A stretch of 64,000 nt of DNA. It comes from Knufia peltigerae. Its lineage: Eukaryota; Ascomycota; Eurotiomycetes; Chaetothyriales; Trichomeriaceae. The position numbers and the translations under genes are program-made. The DNA lies in NCBI GenBank assembly GCA_030247855.1, contig JAPDRN010000112.1:1-64000 (forward strand), written 5' to 3'. The notes beneath the pieces are model-generated. The model was not told the origin of the DNA, searched no databases, and saw only the letters and a program-made list of their open reading frames with translations. Positions 44,878 to 56,423 of this stretch are shown in pieces (the first letter of the stretch is position 1; every line of letters begins with the position of its first letter).

Positions 44878-45928
44878 TGTTGAATGAGGTCGAGTTGTTC
44901 TCGAGTGAATCGCGCTGAATAAAAGACCTTACGGGTTCACACAAAGTGAGCCGCATTTAACAGATTTATAATTTGGCTGTTGGTCAACGCCACGCCCCAG
45001 CAAGATGGCCGACTCGGCACTTCTGTGTGAGAGTAGCCGGCAAACGACAGAAGTTCTGGAGTGGATGATCTGTAGATTGCGGATAAAAAAGCCCCGCTTC
45101 CCCAAGCATGGGGTTCGATTTGGGAGGAAAACGATCTCACAAAGGCAGCAAAAGGAGATTTGGCCAATGGAAGTTGCGAGGGAATATTTGAGGACGATAC
45201 GTAAGAAGCTTACCACTTAATTCATAATCCGGGTTAGTTGTAGGACAATATCCAAAGGCTGGCGAAGTGAAGACTTCTGGGGAGTGACTTCTTCAGAGCT
45301 CGCCCATGATATGAAATCGACGGCCCTTGTGGACTAGAACTGTCTGTTTGGCTTGGGTCTAGCTTTCTGAGAAATCTATGACCCTTTTCTCTCACCTGAG
45401 AGGGTTTCAAAAGAACAGGCTCAGGTAATTAACAACGAACAGGATAAGCGAACACTGGAGAAACCACAATTACGCGGGAAGGGTTTTCCTGGTCGACAGT
45501 AATGTCAGTACGTTGAAGCATTGAAGAATTAATGCTGAATTCAGCACATCCAACCATCTCGGCATCAGCTCGACTACACGTACTCTACAAATACACCCAA
45601 TTCCCCATTTGTGGACATCAACAAGGACTCAAGTCTTGCTCTTAAGCGGCTGGTTGATGCTCAAACCTATGCGGATAGGGCGGACTTTCTTCGGTAAGAT
45701 TCCATACATGAGGGACAGTGGGCTCTTTCCTTCCTCCATTCCACCAAATACCAACAAAATACTTCTGCCTGATCACCACCAAAAGCTACATTAAGCAAAA
45801 GCCCCTCGCTTCAATAGACATACGATTTTGCCTCATCTTTGCACTCCACCAAGCATCTGACAGGCATAAGGCGTTTGTAACGACCTCACGACCAAGTCGC
45901 GATTCCTCAGAGACATCTTCGTATCACA
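44878..45928. promoter_or_regulatory. 1-kb divergent region between carboxylesterase and beta-lactamase-like genes
   Basis: Head-to-head promoters. Only short motif-free frames. No discrete operator recognised. Confidence 0.4.
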
Positions 45929-47734
45929 ATGAACCAGACTTCCAGATCATATACCTTGCTGGTCTTTCTAAGCCTGATAAGCATTATTGCTGCCGGATGT
46001 AGCTATCAAGCCCCAGCCTTTCCATTACCAGACTACGACAATGTACCTCCACAACTCCTCGAAGCCTTTACCAAGATCGAGGCAGCACTACAAGACACGC
46101 TCTCCGATCCAAAGTTCAACACCTCATCATACTCAATCGAAGTAACCTCCTCCCACAAAACACTATGGACTAGCTTCCACACTGCCCAATACAGGAACGA
46201 GGATCGACCTGGAGCAAAGCACATTACAGGCGACAGTGCCTACCGCATCGCGAGCATCACCAAGGTCTTTACGGTTCTCGGCATCCTCAAGCAAAGCGAG
46301 GCTGGGAATTTAAGCCTCGACGACCCCGTGGATAAATACCTCACAGACCTGCAACAGCCCCAGACAGGGTCCATCAAATGGAAAGACATCACATTACGGT
46401 CTTTGGCTAGCCAACTCAGCGGCATTCCGCGAGACTGGGCCCAAGGGGATCTGAGTCTGGAACCAAACATTCCCTCAGCATTGGGCTTGCCTCCTGCTAC
46501 ATCTTCTAATCTCCCCCACTGTGACTCCTACGCAGACTTCCGACCATGTACCGAAACCGAATTGATAGACCACGTACGCTCCAGCGCTCCCGTTTTCTCA
46601 CCAAATCATAAATCCACATACTCCAACATCGCATTTGAGCTGCTGGGAATGGTCATCGCCAATGTCACGGGCACAACATACGAAGAGTATATCGAAACAG
46701 CCATCTTAGCACCGTTGGATATGAGTGGGACCAGTTTTGCGAAACCACCGGACTCGCGCGCCGTCCTGCCAAAGAATGAGAGCTGGTACTGGGACGTCGA
46801 GGCCGGTGTGCAGAACCCGACAGGTGGATTATACGCTTCCTCGTCCGACATGTCGATGTTTTTAAGATACGTCTTGACCCACTATGGTTCTGTCACGCCC
46901 ACAGTGAACTGGCTGCATCCCGCATCGTTCACCTCGGGCATGTCTTCCTTCTATGGTATGCCATGGGAGATATTTCGAACCGATAAAATCCTTGCAAACA
47001 CACGCGACTCAGCCGACACTGGCACAACCCGCACCACCACATTCTACACCAAAGGAGGCGGCTTACCGGGGTACATCACCAATATCCTCGTCGTGCCTGA
47101 ATATGATCTTGGAATAACGATTCTTACGGGCGGCGGCACAGCGTTACTTCCCCAGCTACGCGAAAAGGTGACTGTGCCTCTTATTCAGGCTGCTGACAAC
47201 ATCGTTCAAAGCCAGGTTGAGCATTCTTACGCCGGAAGATACGTGGTGTCAGATTCATCACGCCTGAACTCCTCATTTGAGCTCATATACACCCCCGACC
47301 GAGGTCTGCAGATCGACAGCTGGATATCAAACGGCACTGACGTCCTAGCTGCTTTACCTGTCACGTTTCACGTCTCGCCTACTCTCTTCCGCTTGCAGCT
47401 TGTACCGACGTTTCAACATCGCGGGCAGAGCAACAATCATGCGAATGGAGATGCATCTGCCGAATTCTGGAGGTTTACTCCCGCCATGAATGCCACAGAA
47501 GGTGGTAGTAATAACGAAGGTGAGATCTGGTCAGATTTCTGCTCCAGTGATATCGATTGGATGATTTATGACGGTAACCCGTTCAACGAGATCACATTCA
47601 GGAATAAAGACCGCAGTGGGCGTTACAACACTGTGGAAATAACGGCGTACAAGATCTCGTTAACACGATCGACGATTGACGAGTCCATTAATACGACACT
47701 TGAGGGTAAAACCCTGATGGTTCAGGATCTCTAG
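45929..47734 (+). CDS. Secreted beta-lactamase-like serine hydrolase, 601 aa
   Basis: Single exon. Signal peptide in the first 25 residues (RSYTLLVFLSLISIIAAGCS). Class C beta-lactamase/D-Ala peptidase fold: nucleophile motif SITK (Ser109, Lys112) and YSN (STYSNIAFELLGM). The third motif is not of KTG form; GGGLPGYITNILVVPEY occupies that place, as in other fungal members. A C-terminal extension of about 150 residues with N-glycosylation sequons (NGT, NSS, NAT) follows. Family members in fungi act as esterases or transesterases, sometimes in secondary-metabolite clusters, not as antibiotic-resistance enzymes. Substrate unknown. Confidence 0.85.
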   Translation: MNQTSRSYTLLVFLSLISIIAAGCSYQAPAFPLPDYDNVPPQLLEAFTKIEAALQDTLSDPKFNTSSYSIEVTSSHKTLWTSFHTAQYRNEDRPGAKHITGDSAYRIASITKVFTVLGILKQSEAGNLSLDDPVDKYLTDLQQPQTGSIKWKDITLRSLASQLSGIPRDWAQGDLSLEPNIPSALGLPPATSSNLPHCDSYADFRPCTETELIDHVRSSAPVFSPNHKSTYSNIAFELLGMVIANVTGTTYEEYIETAILAPLDMSGTSFAKPPDSRAVLPKNESWYWDVEAGVQNPTGGLYASSSDMSMFLRYVLTHYGSVTPTVNWLHPASFTSGMSSFYGMPWEIFRTDKILANTRDSADTGTTRTTTFYTKGGGLPGYITNILVVPEYDLGITILTGGGTALLPQLREKVTVPLIQAADNIVQSQVEHSYAGRYVVSDSSRLNSSFELIYTPDRGLQIDSWISNGTDVLAALPVTFHVSPTLFRLQLVPTFQHRGQSNNHANGDASAEFWRFTPAMNATEGGSNNEGEIWSDFCSSDIDWMIYDGNPFNEITFRNKDRSGRYNTVEITAYKISLTRSTIDESINTTLEGKTLMVQDL

Positions 47735-48131
47735 ATGGGCATGTCTTCGGAAAGTGGCACATCATGATTGTACACTGTAAAAGTCAGCGTGACGCGGATT
47801 TCACTGTTGCACTTCCTGTAAGATTACAGCTACTGGACACAGCAGCATCTTCGATTTCGTAAAACCATCTATTGGCTTCAATGTCTCACGGCAATGTTAC
47901 AAGTTGAAAAATTGACCATAGCATCAGTATGTGCTTGACATATCCTGTTCGAGCTCAGATACTTCACTGTGCATGTCTGACACATGATATCACTCTCTGC
48001 ACGATCTCCGGGCACTCCAAGCACCTTCCAACCATCTTCACTGATCAACCAATGACCGATCGACTCATTCACCAAGATGAAAGTGAGAAGTAAGATGAGA
48101 GCAGCTCTGCTCCCAATCCTGTCTCTGGCTA
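47735..48131. other. Convergent intergenic region
   Basis: Short spacer between the 3' ends of the beta-lactamase-like gene and PAL. Nothing recognised. Confidence 0.4.
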
Positions 48132-50468
48132 CTACTTCTCATCATCAACAAGTAATTCTAGTGACTTCATCACTGCAGCAACCAGTCTTCCATCACGAAG
48201 AGCTTCGTAGATTATCGAGATGTACGATCCAATCGTCTTTTCCGTACGACCGATGATGAGTCCCTCCGAATCTTCCTGAAGATCTCGATAGAACGGCACC
48301 TGCAACTCCTCCCTAACGAAGCGATAGAGTGCTGCCGTTCCTCGACCTAGGAGAGCAAGGGTGTCGGGGGATTTGGTGAAGCCTCCACGATGCTTTATGA
48401 ATGAAGCATACATGCTCTCCTGAAGGTTGTCTTGAAATATCACGATGTCGTCAACTGGCAATTGGCCTGGAGTTGGTGAATTGTATTCGTGTGTCATCAA
48501 GTGGCCTATCACACATTCCACCGCTGCGGCGGCCATGGCGGATGCTCGATCTTTAGTGTCGGACTTGGCGCTGGCATACCAGGCATCGGTAATCTTGTCC
48601 CACATAGTTGGATACATGTCATCCACGTCTTCCAGAGAGATTGTGTTTGTTTCGAGGTCCACAAGGGATTCCTGGACAATGTCCTTGATCCAATCCTCAT
48701 TCAAATCTAGCCAACGTTGATTCAAGACTCTGAGATCAACTCCTTGAAGTCCGACGAAGATGGCCGAGGCTGTCATCAACGACACCAACTCGACACTCTG
48801 CATTGTGTACCGTGCAGAAATCAAAGCCAACGAGTTGATGGCCTGATTGTGCATCTCGGCAGTCTGCACGTGCGAACTGACTGGGTTTGTCAAGAACTCC
48901 AGCTCGGACTGGTACGCTGCCATGTTGATGTCAACCCCCTTGAGGCAGTACGAGAGACTGGGATCATCGGGACTCAGGTTGGGAGGCAATCCATTGTTCA
49001 GCATAGGGTTCAATAACTCAGTGGTCTGCGCAAACAGTATCTTGCCAATCATCTGCAAGCAGAGGCGGGTTTTCTCGGCGGCCATGGTGACTGACGTGGC
49101 TTGAAAGTTGGCTCCGCAATGGACGTCTCGGGTATCACAGTTGATGAGAGGATTGTCCGTGGTCGAGTTGAGTTCACGCACCAGCTGTTCTGTTGCATGA
49201 ATGAGATCTTCCAATTGTGGACCAATCCATTGTGGCGAGCTCCGGATGGCATAGCGATCTTGGACGAGACCTGCTTGTTTCCGGTCAATGCGGTCTCCAA
49301 GCCCGGCAACAAGCTTTGAACCCTCAAGGAGCTTCCTCATGTTCCTGGATACCTCAGTTTGACCTGGATGTGGGCGAACCTTTGCAATGAAAGGATGCGT
49401 CCATTCAACATTGGCGGCAAGTGCTTCAGATGTCAAGCAGCTGATCAACTGCGAGAGAACAGCCAGCTGGTTTGCCTCCCACATGGCCAATGAAGCCACT
49501 GTTGCCGAAGGCGCGGTGCCGTTCACCAAGGCAAGTCCTTCTTTTGGACCAAGTGTGATGGGAAGATAGGGATCCTCGTGCGGGTCAGCGCCTTCATCCA
49601 TGTTCTGGAGTTGTATTTCTTGAAAGGCCTCTTGGGAATTGAAGATTTTCACCTCCTTTCCATGTCCACTGCGCACCCAAAGGTCGGGATTTCCCTGCAG
49701 GACTCCGGCAATGTACGACAATGGCATCAGATCACCCGAGGCTGAGATCGATCCTCTCAAGGGCACAATCGGTGTCATATTTTTGCGGAGGAATTCCATC
49801 ATGGTGTCAATGGTCTTCCAGTTGACTGCACTGTGTCCTCTGAGGTTGGTGTTGCATCTTACGAGCATGGAACCTTTCACCCAGCTTGTCGGCATTGAGT
49901 GCGGATTGGTGTTCCTGTCTCCGTCGGGATATGCCTTGAGATCATCTTTGGTCATGATGGCGGTATGTTGGTGTTGGGTCAGTGCACGTTGAAGGTCAAT
50001 GAAGTCCCCAGTTCTCAAGTCGGCATTTCCTCCAAAACCAGTATTGACGCCTTGCACGATGTCAGCATTACTTTCATGACAAGAGGTCAAACACACCATA
50101 GATCATGTTTCCGGCTCGAAGATTCTCTTGAAGGATGGCTTGGCCTTCCGCCAGAAGCTTGCGAACCTCTGTGCCCAATTCGATGCGTGGGAAGCAATTG
50201 TACCTGCGAGGCCACGTCAGCATTTCTCATGCGTTTCGAGCCGAATATCTTACACTGCAACTGCCACGATCGTTGCGATGTCCAAGTTGTGACCATTGAT
50301 CTTAGTGACTTCATGTCCAGTCGAGTTCTGGATCTTTTCCCATGTGCGAAAAGTCAATGTGAGGTGCGGTGAGCGTGACGACTTGTCCTCCATAGGATGG
50401 CTGGATAGAGGCTGATCGGTGTCCATCGCGCTATCGAGCCACAATGAGATCATCTCGCGGGAGGTCAT
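48132..50468 (-). CDS. PAL: Phenylalanine (aromatic amino acid) ammonia-lyase, 746 aa
   Basis: Exons 50468-50254, 50203-50097 and 50050-48132 close to 747 codons. The start is MTSREMISLW at 50468. The ATG at 50651 is upstream of a CT repeat and would need read-through of a poor leader. Motifs: IYGVNTGFGGNADLRT (catalytic Tyr loop), MIO-forming Ala-Ser-Gly in GSISASGDLMPLSYIAG, NSTTDNPLI and the C-terminal helical shielding domain. Fungal PAL deaminates Phe (and often Tyr) to trans-cinnamate (coumarate) and is about 700-750 aa, as here. Many ascomycetes lack it. It could feed aromatic catabolism along with the neighbouring hydrolases (inference). Confidence 0.92.
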
Positions 50469-50532
50469 GTTTACGATGTGGTAGCTCTCACAATGTCGCG
50501 AATTGAGATGAACGCGAAGAGGTTGGTGGTAA

Positions 50533-50534
<2 letters not shown>

Positions 50535-50570
<36 letters not shown>
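50535..50570. repeat. (TC)18 microsatellite in the PAL leader
   Basis: An uninterrupted dinucleotide run of 36 nt, reading as (GA)n on the PAL strand, 67 nt upstream of the PAL start codon. Such runs mutate quickly and may alter promoter or leader function. Confidence 0.95.
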
Positions 50571-50573
<3 letters not shown>

Positions 50574-51161
50574 AGTCAAACAGGTCGTTGTGCGCACAAT
50601 GACCCTCAATCTCTGGGGTGCTCGCCTTGGCGGTTTCTGGTTGAGCAGCACTTCACTGACTCAAAGTCAATGTGAGATGTGTGTGAGACACTGCTCAGCG
50701 GGTTTGCTGCTGTTTGCTGAACCTGTCTCGTATCTTAGCAAGCAACTTGTTCGAATATGCCCAGAACAAACACTAACTTGCCATCTCTGCTCCTCTCACT
50801 AGATCGTCTACCTGTGGTCAAGGGATCGTTTGCGACAGGGAAACAAGACAAAGGAGGAAGCTCAGGACTGAATTCACGCTGCCTGATTCAGGAGGCAATC
50901 TTGGCCGAGCCTGTAACTGTTGACGTTTACCAGCGATCAAAAGTCTGTCGACAATGGCAATTGTGTGACAACTACAGGTATCAAGCTTCCAAGCCTCACA
51001 AGAATCTCCCTTGTCAGATCGTAGTCTGACTGGCCACCCAGTCCACAGTCCTGCGCTCACGAGGCTGACGAGGCTGCGACTTTCACCGCAGACTGAACCG
51101 TGGGATTTTGAGCCCTACGAATGGACCTCCAAATGAATCATATACACTCAAAACACCTGCA
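50571..51161. other. Intergenic region
   Basis: Between PAL and the DUF3433 gene, both minus strand. Nothing recognised beyond the probable PAL promoter. Confidence 0.4.
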
Positions 51162-53069
51162 TCAATCCTCTGTCATCCCTAAAACTTTGATTGACTTATC
51201 CTGTCCCTCCCACCAACATCGATCTCCCCGTCCCAAGTGGTAGTGCTTCCTCATATACTTCTGCATAACGCTCATCTTCCCATCTTGGGCATGTCGCGTC
51301 TGAAATTGATTCACAACCTCAAATACCTCACTCCTCCTCAGCAACTTGGCCGCACCAAGCAAGCCGACAGGCTCTTCATCGAGTATCGTCACGTGCCTCT
51401 TCCCGTACCAAAAAAGGAGCATATGACAAACAACCACTACCACCATGGCTCCAATAAAAACATACGCAACTGTTGAGGCGACAAACAATCGGTCTTTCTG
51501 AATTGCGAGGGTGCCAGTACCACTGTCCGGTATTGTAGGCGTCGACAATAGCACGCTACTCGTCATCGATGCGAATATGGTGGCGAACACAGCTTGCATG
51601 CTCTCGAGGATGTCTGAAGCGCCCGGCGAGGTCAGTGCAGAGCGTTGCTGCGCAGCAGTATAGATCGTGTATCCGACTGAGTCGGCAAACGCGCCGTTAG
51701 CTGGGTTGAAAATAGTGTAGTCGGTCAAGGCTTGCTCGAACGAAAGCTGTACGTCCGGATTAATCTGCGTCTCGGAGCGTCCCGTGAAGCCAACATACGT
51801 CGGATCGGAAGTTGTATTGCCACCATTGCTGTAGGACATGGTCAACGACCCATTTGTTTGCCAATAGGTCGGAACACAACTGGTCACGCTAAAGTCTTTC
51901 AATTTGGTGGCCGAGGAGGCCGAGTACTGCCCTACGAAGAGCCCGAAGCGACCCGTCACAGAGCTCTCGCAAGGGGAATACCAAGTTGACGTATAAATAG
52001 GAGCGATGGATCCGATGGTGAGGACCTGGGTCACATTACACCCACGGTCGACAAACTTCACAGTCGCAGTGTTGTCGGTGTCACTCGACGAGCCAAGCTT
52101 GAAATCATACTCTGCCGGTGTGATTGTCTTGCACTCCAAAAGGGCCGAGTACGCTGAGATATCGGCTGTTACGTTTCCAGTGACCGTTGCGCTCTCTTGG
52201 ATGGCAAAGCGTTGAAATGCATACGTGTCCGTTGTCCACACTGGAGGACTAGAGTTGTAAACTTGTACGGCTGTCGATCTGAAGATGAATGGTTGGAGAT
52301 TGGTTTGGCTGCTAAGAAGAGACGCATCGAACGAAGTGGTGTATGTCAGGGGTACTGGGGTATGGAATTCTGCTGACAGACTAACGACGAGGTGTGATGC
52401 GAGGGCACTAAAGACATTCGACACCAACCAGGCCAACGCCATGCCAATTACAAGATGACCATGCTTGTTCTTCGCCGCGACAACCCAGACCTTCCACGCC
52501 TCGACGGACTTGTAGTCCAACATGATGGTTTTCAGAGCAGGAGCTCCCCGTTCGAGTTCCACATATGGCTGTCGCGAAGCACTGTCCGAGACAACAGCAG
52601 CCCATGCGAGGCCATACAGATTGAAAAGAAAGGACGGCAAGAATGTCCACAGGAGACTGTAATAGTTATGTACGAATCGTCCAAAACGGCCGGATGATGT
52701 GGTATTCTGAGGAACATCAACGATTCCATTTTGAGTTGCAGAACGTCTTTCCAATCCAATGACGGTCGCTATGAAGGCAATCTCGATGAGAAGCAGTGGG
52801 ATGTTGAAACTCCACGACAGACTCCAAGGACGCCATTCCTTAGGAAGGACATCTTTTGGTTCGGACTCTTCTGATGAAGCTGGTCTCTGGGAATGCTGTG
52901 ATGATACCCTTTCCGGAGTTACATCTTGGCTTCTCGGGGGTGCCTGCCCAGGTGTTGCTTGCGGTGCAGCCTGTGGGTGCGCATGGGGCCGCTCAGACTC
53001 ATGAAGGGTAGATGATTGCTGTTCGTGGAGGGAATATTCTTCAAACGGGCCAGTATCGGGGGGTTCCAT
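51162..53069 (-). CDS. DUF3433 membrane protein, 635 aa
   Basis: Single exon from ATG 53069. A polar, Pro/Gln/Ser-rich N-terminus of about 75 residues precedes the DUF3433 signature (EWRPWSLSWSFNIPLLLIEI), then several spans (LLWTFLPSFLFNLYGLAWAAV; GMALAWLVSNVFSALASHLV). A large glycosylated loop with paired Cys follows, and a last span reads VAYVFIGAMVVVVVCHMLLF before a charged tail. Fungus-specific plasma-membrane family of unknown function. No frame disturbance. Length is on the short side because the family often has two copies of the repeat unit and this one has a single copy. Confidence 0.8.
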   Translation of the reverse strand: MEPPDTGPFEEYSLHEQQSSTLHESERPHAHPQAAPQATPGQAPPRSQDVTPERVSSQHSQRPASSEESEPKDVLPKEWRPWSLSWSFNIPLLLIEIAFIATVIGLERRSATQNGIVDVPQNTTSSGRFGRFVHNYYSLLWTFLPSFLFNLYGLAWAAVVSDSASRQPYVELERGAPALKTIMLDYKSVEAWKVWVVAAKNKHGHLVIGMALAWLVSNVFSALASHLVVSLSAEFHTPVPLTYTTSFDASLLSSQTNLQPFIFRSTAVQVYNSSPPVWTTDTYAFQRFAIQESATVTGNVTADISAYSALLECKTITPAEYDFKLGSSSDTDNTATVKFVDRGCNVTQVLTIGSIAPIYTSTWYSPCESSVTGRFGLFVGQYSASSATKLKDFSVTSCVPTYWQTNGSLTMSYSNGGNTTSDPTYVGFTGRSETQINPDVQLSFEQALTDYTIFNPANGAFADSVGYTIYTAAQQRSALTSPGASDILESMQAVFATIFASMTSSVLLSTPTIPDSGTGTLAIQKDRLFVASTVAYVFIGAMVVVVVCHMLLFWYGKRHVTILDEEPVGLLGAAKLLRRSEVFEVVNQFQTRHAQDGKMSVMQKYMRKHYHLGRGDRCWWEGQDKSIKVLGMTED

Positions 53070-53998
53070 TTGAGGCCCAGTCGCTGCTATTTGTGATTGA
53101 TAACAATCCGTGGTCTGACTGGCGATCCTCGAGATTACAGACAGAGATGAAATCAGCAGTGGAAGGAGTCTTCAATTATCATATAAATGTTGCGTGGCCC
53201 CATTCCTCTCGCTCTGGCGGCTGAATCCAGGTCGCCATGTCTCACTACTTGCATTTAAAAGGAGGGTGGTGTACAAGTTACTCTGCGGTTCCCGCGACCA
53301 ATTTTCTTCGTCTAACCGAGGTTTTCTCTGGACAAGGTCTCTATTCTAGACCAGGCCAAATGCACAAAGCCTGTCTGCGGACTTGATGTGGCGTGTCTTT
53401 CATTCAGCTGAAATGTCCAGACCTCAATAGCTGAACTTCTAAGCGAAGCTTTTCTACCCAAAACGACTTAAGCTAAATTTAGTCAAAGCTTCGAATGCGG
53501 ACAATTTGGTGACAGCCTTATCGCTAACGATCACCCTTTGCCGCCGAGGGTGGTGAGGCTTGCAGCTTTCACAGACTCTGGACCTTTCGATTCGCTTACT
53601 AGTCCTCTTAGCGACCTGATAGAACCGCGACGGTGGTGCAAGTGACTCAAGCCTCGTTTGGGTGTGTCGTCCAATCAATCGAAACCACAGACCCCTGTGG
53701 CGTGTCCTATTGAGTTACTGAGGACGAAATTCCTTTCAAATCGAACTGACATTTCAATTTCTACGGACCGAACCCTCTTCGGCCGGACGCACCCACATCA
53801 CCCGCTTCTGACTGGAGCCTGGTCTCTGGGAGTTGATTTCAAGGTATGCCGCAACACCCTACGGAGCTGTCGATGAAAACAATGAAGCCGAGGTACATAT
53901 ACTCCGTATGGTCCTTGTCGTCGACACGTCCATGACCTACTAGACTGAGGCAACCAACCTGGACGCACATTTCATTGTATTCCACGACGATTTTAACC
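53070..53998. other. Divergent intergenic region
   Basis: Head-to-head spacer between the DUF3433 gene and the GPI-like gene; TACTCCGTA at 53900. Short frames only. Confidence 0.4.
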
Positions 53999-55081
53999 AT
54001 GTTACGTTTCCCCAGTCTATCGATTGCGGTTTTGTTTACTCTACTCAGTCGACTTGTTACATGCCAGTCTTCTTCACCTTCGAGTCCCTCTTCATTCTCG
54101 TGTAACCAAGGCAGTCCGGTCACCACCCTTTCAGCTTGTAGTTACCTGTACAGTCAAATTACGTATTGCGCCGGACCACAAGTCGCTACCGGTGCACCGT
54201 TCATATCATGTTATTGCAACCAAAAAGTTTTTGATGCAATATACGAGTAAGTAAATACTCACAATCAGCAATTCCTGGGTGCTCGTCGACACGGTACTGA
54301 TGGAAGCCTTCCCAATTTCAACAGTTGCGACAGCGAACAACGTTTGTGTTACGGTACTTATGAATTTGATGGAGACGAAATAGAGGCACTGTCGGTCTGG
54401 AACAGCGCTTGTGACGACCGGATCACATTCACACCCACAACACCGATCGTGTCGTCTCTGATGTCGACCTTCAGCGACCAATATTGCAAGACGGCAGAGT
54501 CGGCATGTCAACAAGGAAGCGTCGATCTCGATAGATGTTCGGCCAGTTACCTGGGCAAAGATGGCAAAAAGTACAGTTCTTGTTTCTGTGATCCTCAGCA
54601 TCTATCCGAAGTGTACACTTGCGGATTTCTGGGAAACATCTCTTGTCACGGAGTACCGGCCACATTGACGAATCTTGTCGAATACACCCACTGTGAAAAT
54701 TTTATGAGCGTGCTTGGAAGTGCAGCGTCAGGAATACAACAGTCAGGGAACAGCGTATGAAGATCTTCCCCAAGTTTTGTGACAAGCTCAGACATTTTTT
54801 TATACTGACAATTTCGTATATAGGTCCCTCCAACGGTATCTGCATCTTCGACCAGTACTGGCAGCAGTGTATCGGAATCATCATCGTCGCGTACCTCACC
54901 GGAAGCTTCTTCAGCCGCAATCACTTCACCGCCATTGCCAGGTTCTCTTTCGGGTACCAATAGTCCAGGACCAACATCAACAACCGATTCGAGCAGCGAT
55001 GCCACAAAAGTGTTGGTATTGGGGCGTGGCTTGCTAATGGGACTTTGGGTTGTTGTGTCGTTGATTTTTCTATACGGTTGA
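53999..55081 (+). CDS. Cysteine-rich secreted protein with Ser-rich stalk, probably GPI-anchored, 311 aa
   Basis: Exons 53999-54246, 54325-54754 and 54824-55081 (312 codons). The ATG at 53999 gives the signal peptide MLRFPSLSIAVLFTLLSRLV. An ectodomain with about 16 Cys follows (CSYLYSQITYC, CYCNQKVF, ACQQG, CFCDP, CGFLGNISC), with disulfide spacing suggestive of two small domains. A Ser/Thr-rich region encoded by exon 3 leads to a hydrophobic C-terminus (GLLMGLWVVVSLIFLYG) typical of a GPI signal. No family recognised; resembles fungal surface adhesins or CFEM-like proteins without matching the eight-Cys CFEM pattern. Likely wall or plasma-membrane attached. Confidence 0.75.
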
Positions 55082-55579
55082 ACTGTTGGGTAAGCGAGTA
55101 CAATTATATGAACCGAGAATCGTGGGGATATTTCAATTGTCATTACTTGTCGTTGAGCGTTTGACCATCGCAGAGAAAAAAACTCTTCGCAGCCGTACCG
55201 AATGATGTTTTAGCAAGAACGAAGAGATGCCGGCGACTGTATTTACTTTTTTGTTCCCTTGTGGAACTGCATGTCCCACCATCATCTTTGGTTTCTCCTC
55301 TGTCCCACATCCCTCCCTCCCTCTCTCTCTCTCCCCCCGAAACGTGGAGTATGTAAGATACGGAGAATCTCCCGCTTTGCACTCGGGGATATACGGCGTC
55401 TATTCCCCCTCCCATGTCCGAGCCATCTATCTCTTTTAAATGTTGCGAGAAGCTTTATCAATCTACTAGATTCTTCGAGTACAGTACAAAGACGACACTT
55501 GTATATCACTATCAACATCATCGCTACAGCAATCCACACACCTCGATTCAAGACCCTAATCAGAATAACACCGACGACA

Positions 55580-56209
55580 ATGCCAATCTATCACATAGGC
55601 AAGTTTCTTTCTTTTCTTCTCGTGTCTCTGAAATCGCATCAGACTCTCTTCATCGCTTTCAACTACCAACGGAAAATAAACACCTATCCTATCTCATCCC
55701 ATCCTACCGTCATACACATATCCAACCAACGGTTTCTCCCTTGACCCAGTTCTAACTTTTTTTTTATCCATTCACAGTTTTATTCAAACTCAAACCCGGT
55801 ACTACACCCACACAAATTGCTGAATTCGTCACGGCCGCGAAGTCCATGGTCGGGAAAGTCCCTGGTCTGATCAAGATGGAATCCAACACTCCTCACCCTT
55901 CCACCGCACACCGTGGACAGGGGTTCAACATGGGTTTGGTGGCCACGTTGGAAAAGGCCGACGACATCAAAGTTTATGCCGATCATCCTGCCCATTTGGC
56001 GTAAGTTTTGACCTCTTGGAGACCCTCTGACCTATCTTACCCAACTCACCCAACCCTACGTTTCCGTTCCTGGAAACAGAAGACCACAGGGTCCAAATTT
56101 TCGAGGCTCTGACAAAAACTAACTCTTGATTCCTTTTCGGTTCAATAGAGTCCAAGATATTAGATTGAAACTATGTGATGATACATTGGCTTATGATTTG
56201 GAGTATTGA
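55580..56209 (+). CDS. Stress-responsive A/B barrel (Dabb) protein, 100 aa
   Basis: Exons 55580-55598, 55778-56000 and 56149-56209 close to 101 codons. The first intron has a GC donor (GCAAGT at 55599), needed to give MPIYHIVLFKLKPGTTPTQI; the second is normal GTAAG...ATAG. The Dabb fold is recognisable by HIVLFKLK, a middle segment (VGKVPGLIKMESNT), GFNMGLVATLEKADDIKVY and HPAH. Family members are small dimeric barrels, stress-induced or in polyketide cyclisation; the fungal single-domain forms are mostly uncharacterised. Cytosolic (no signal). Confidence 0.85.
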
Positions 56210-56423
56210 GGGGTTTTGCGGTCTATCAGCTTATATATAACACGATACATAAATATATAAACATACATCATACACATCCCCGACCGTACTGTTGTCTATT
56301 ACCCGTTTTCGTTCAGAAAATATAAAGCGATGCCCCTTTGATTTGGCATGTGAAAGGGCATCGTGGGAATCGCAGCAAGGCTAGACACAAGGTATCGCTG
56401 TGTGATGCATGTTCCGCCTCATC

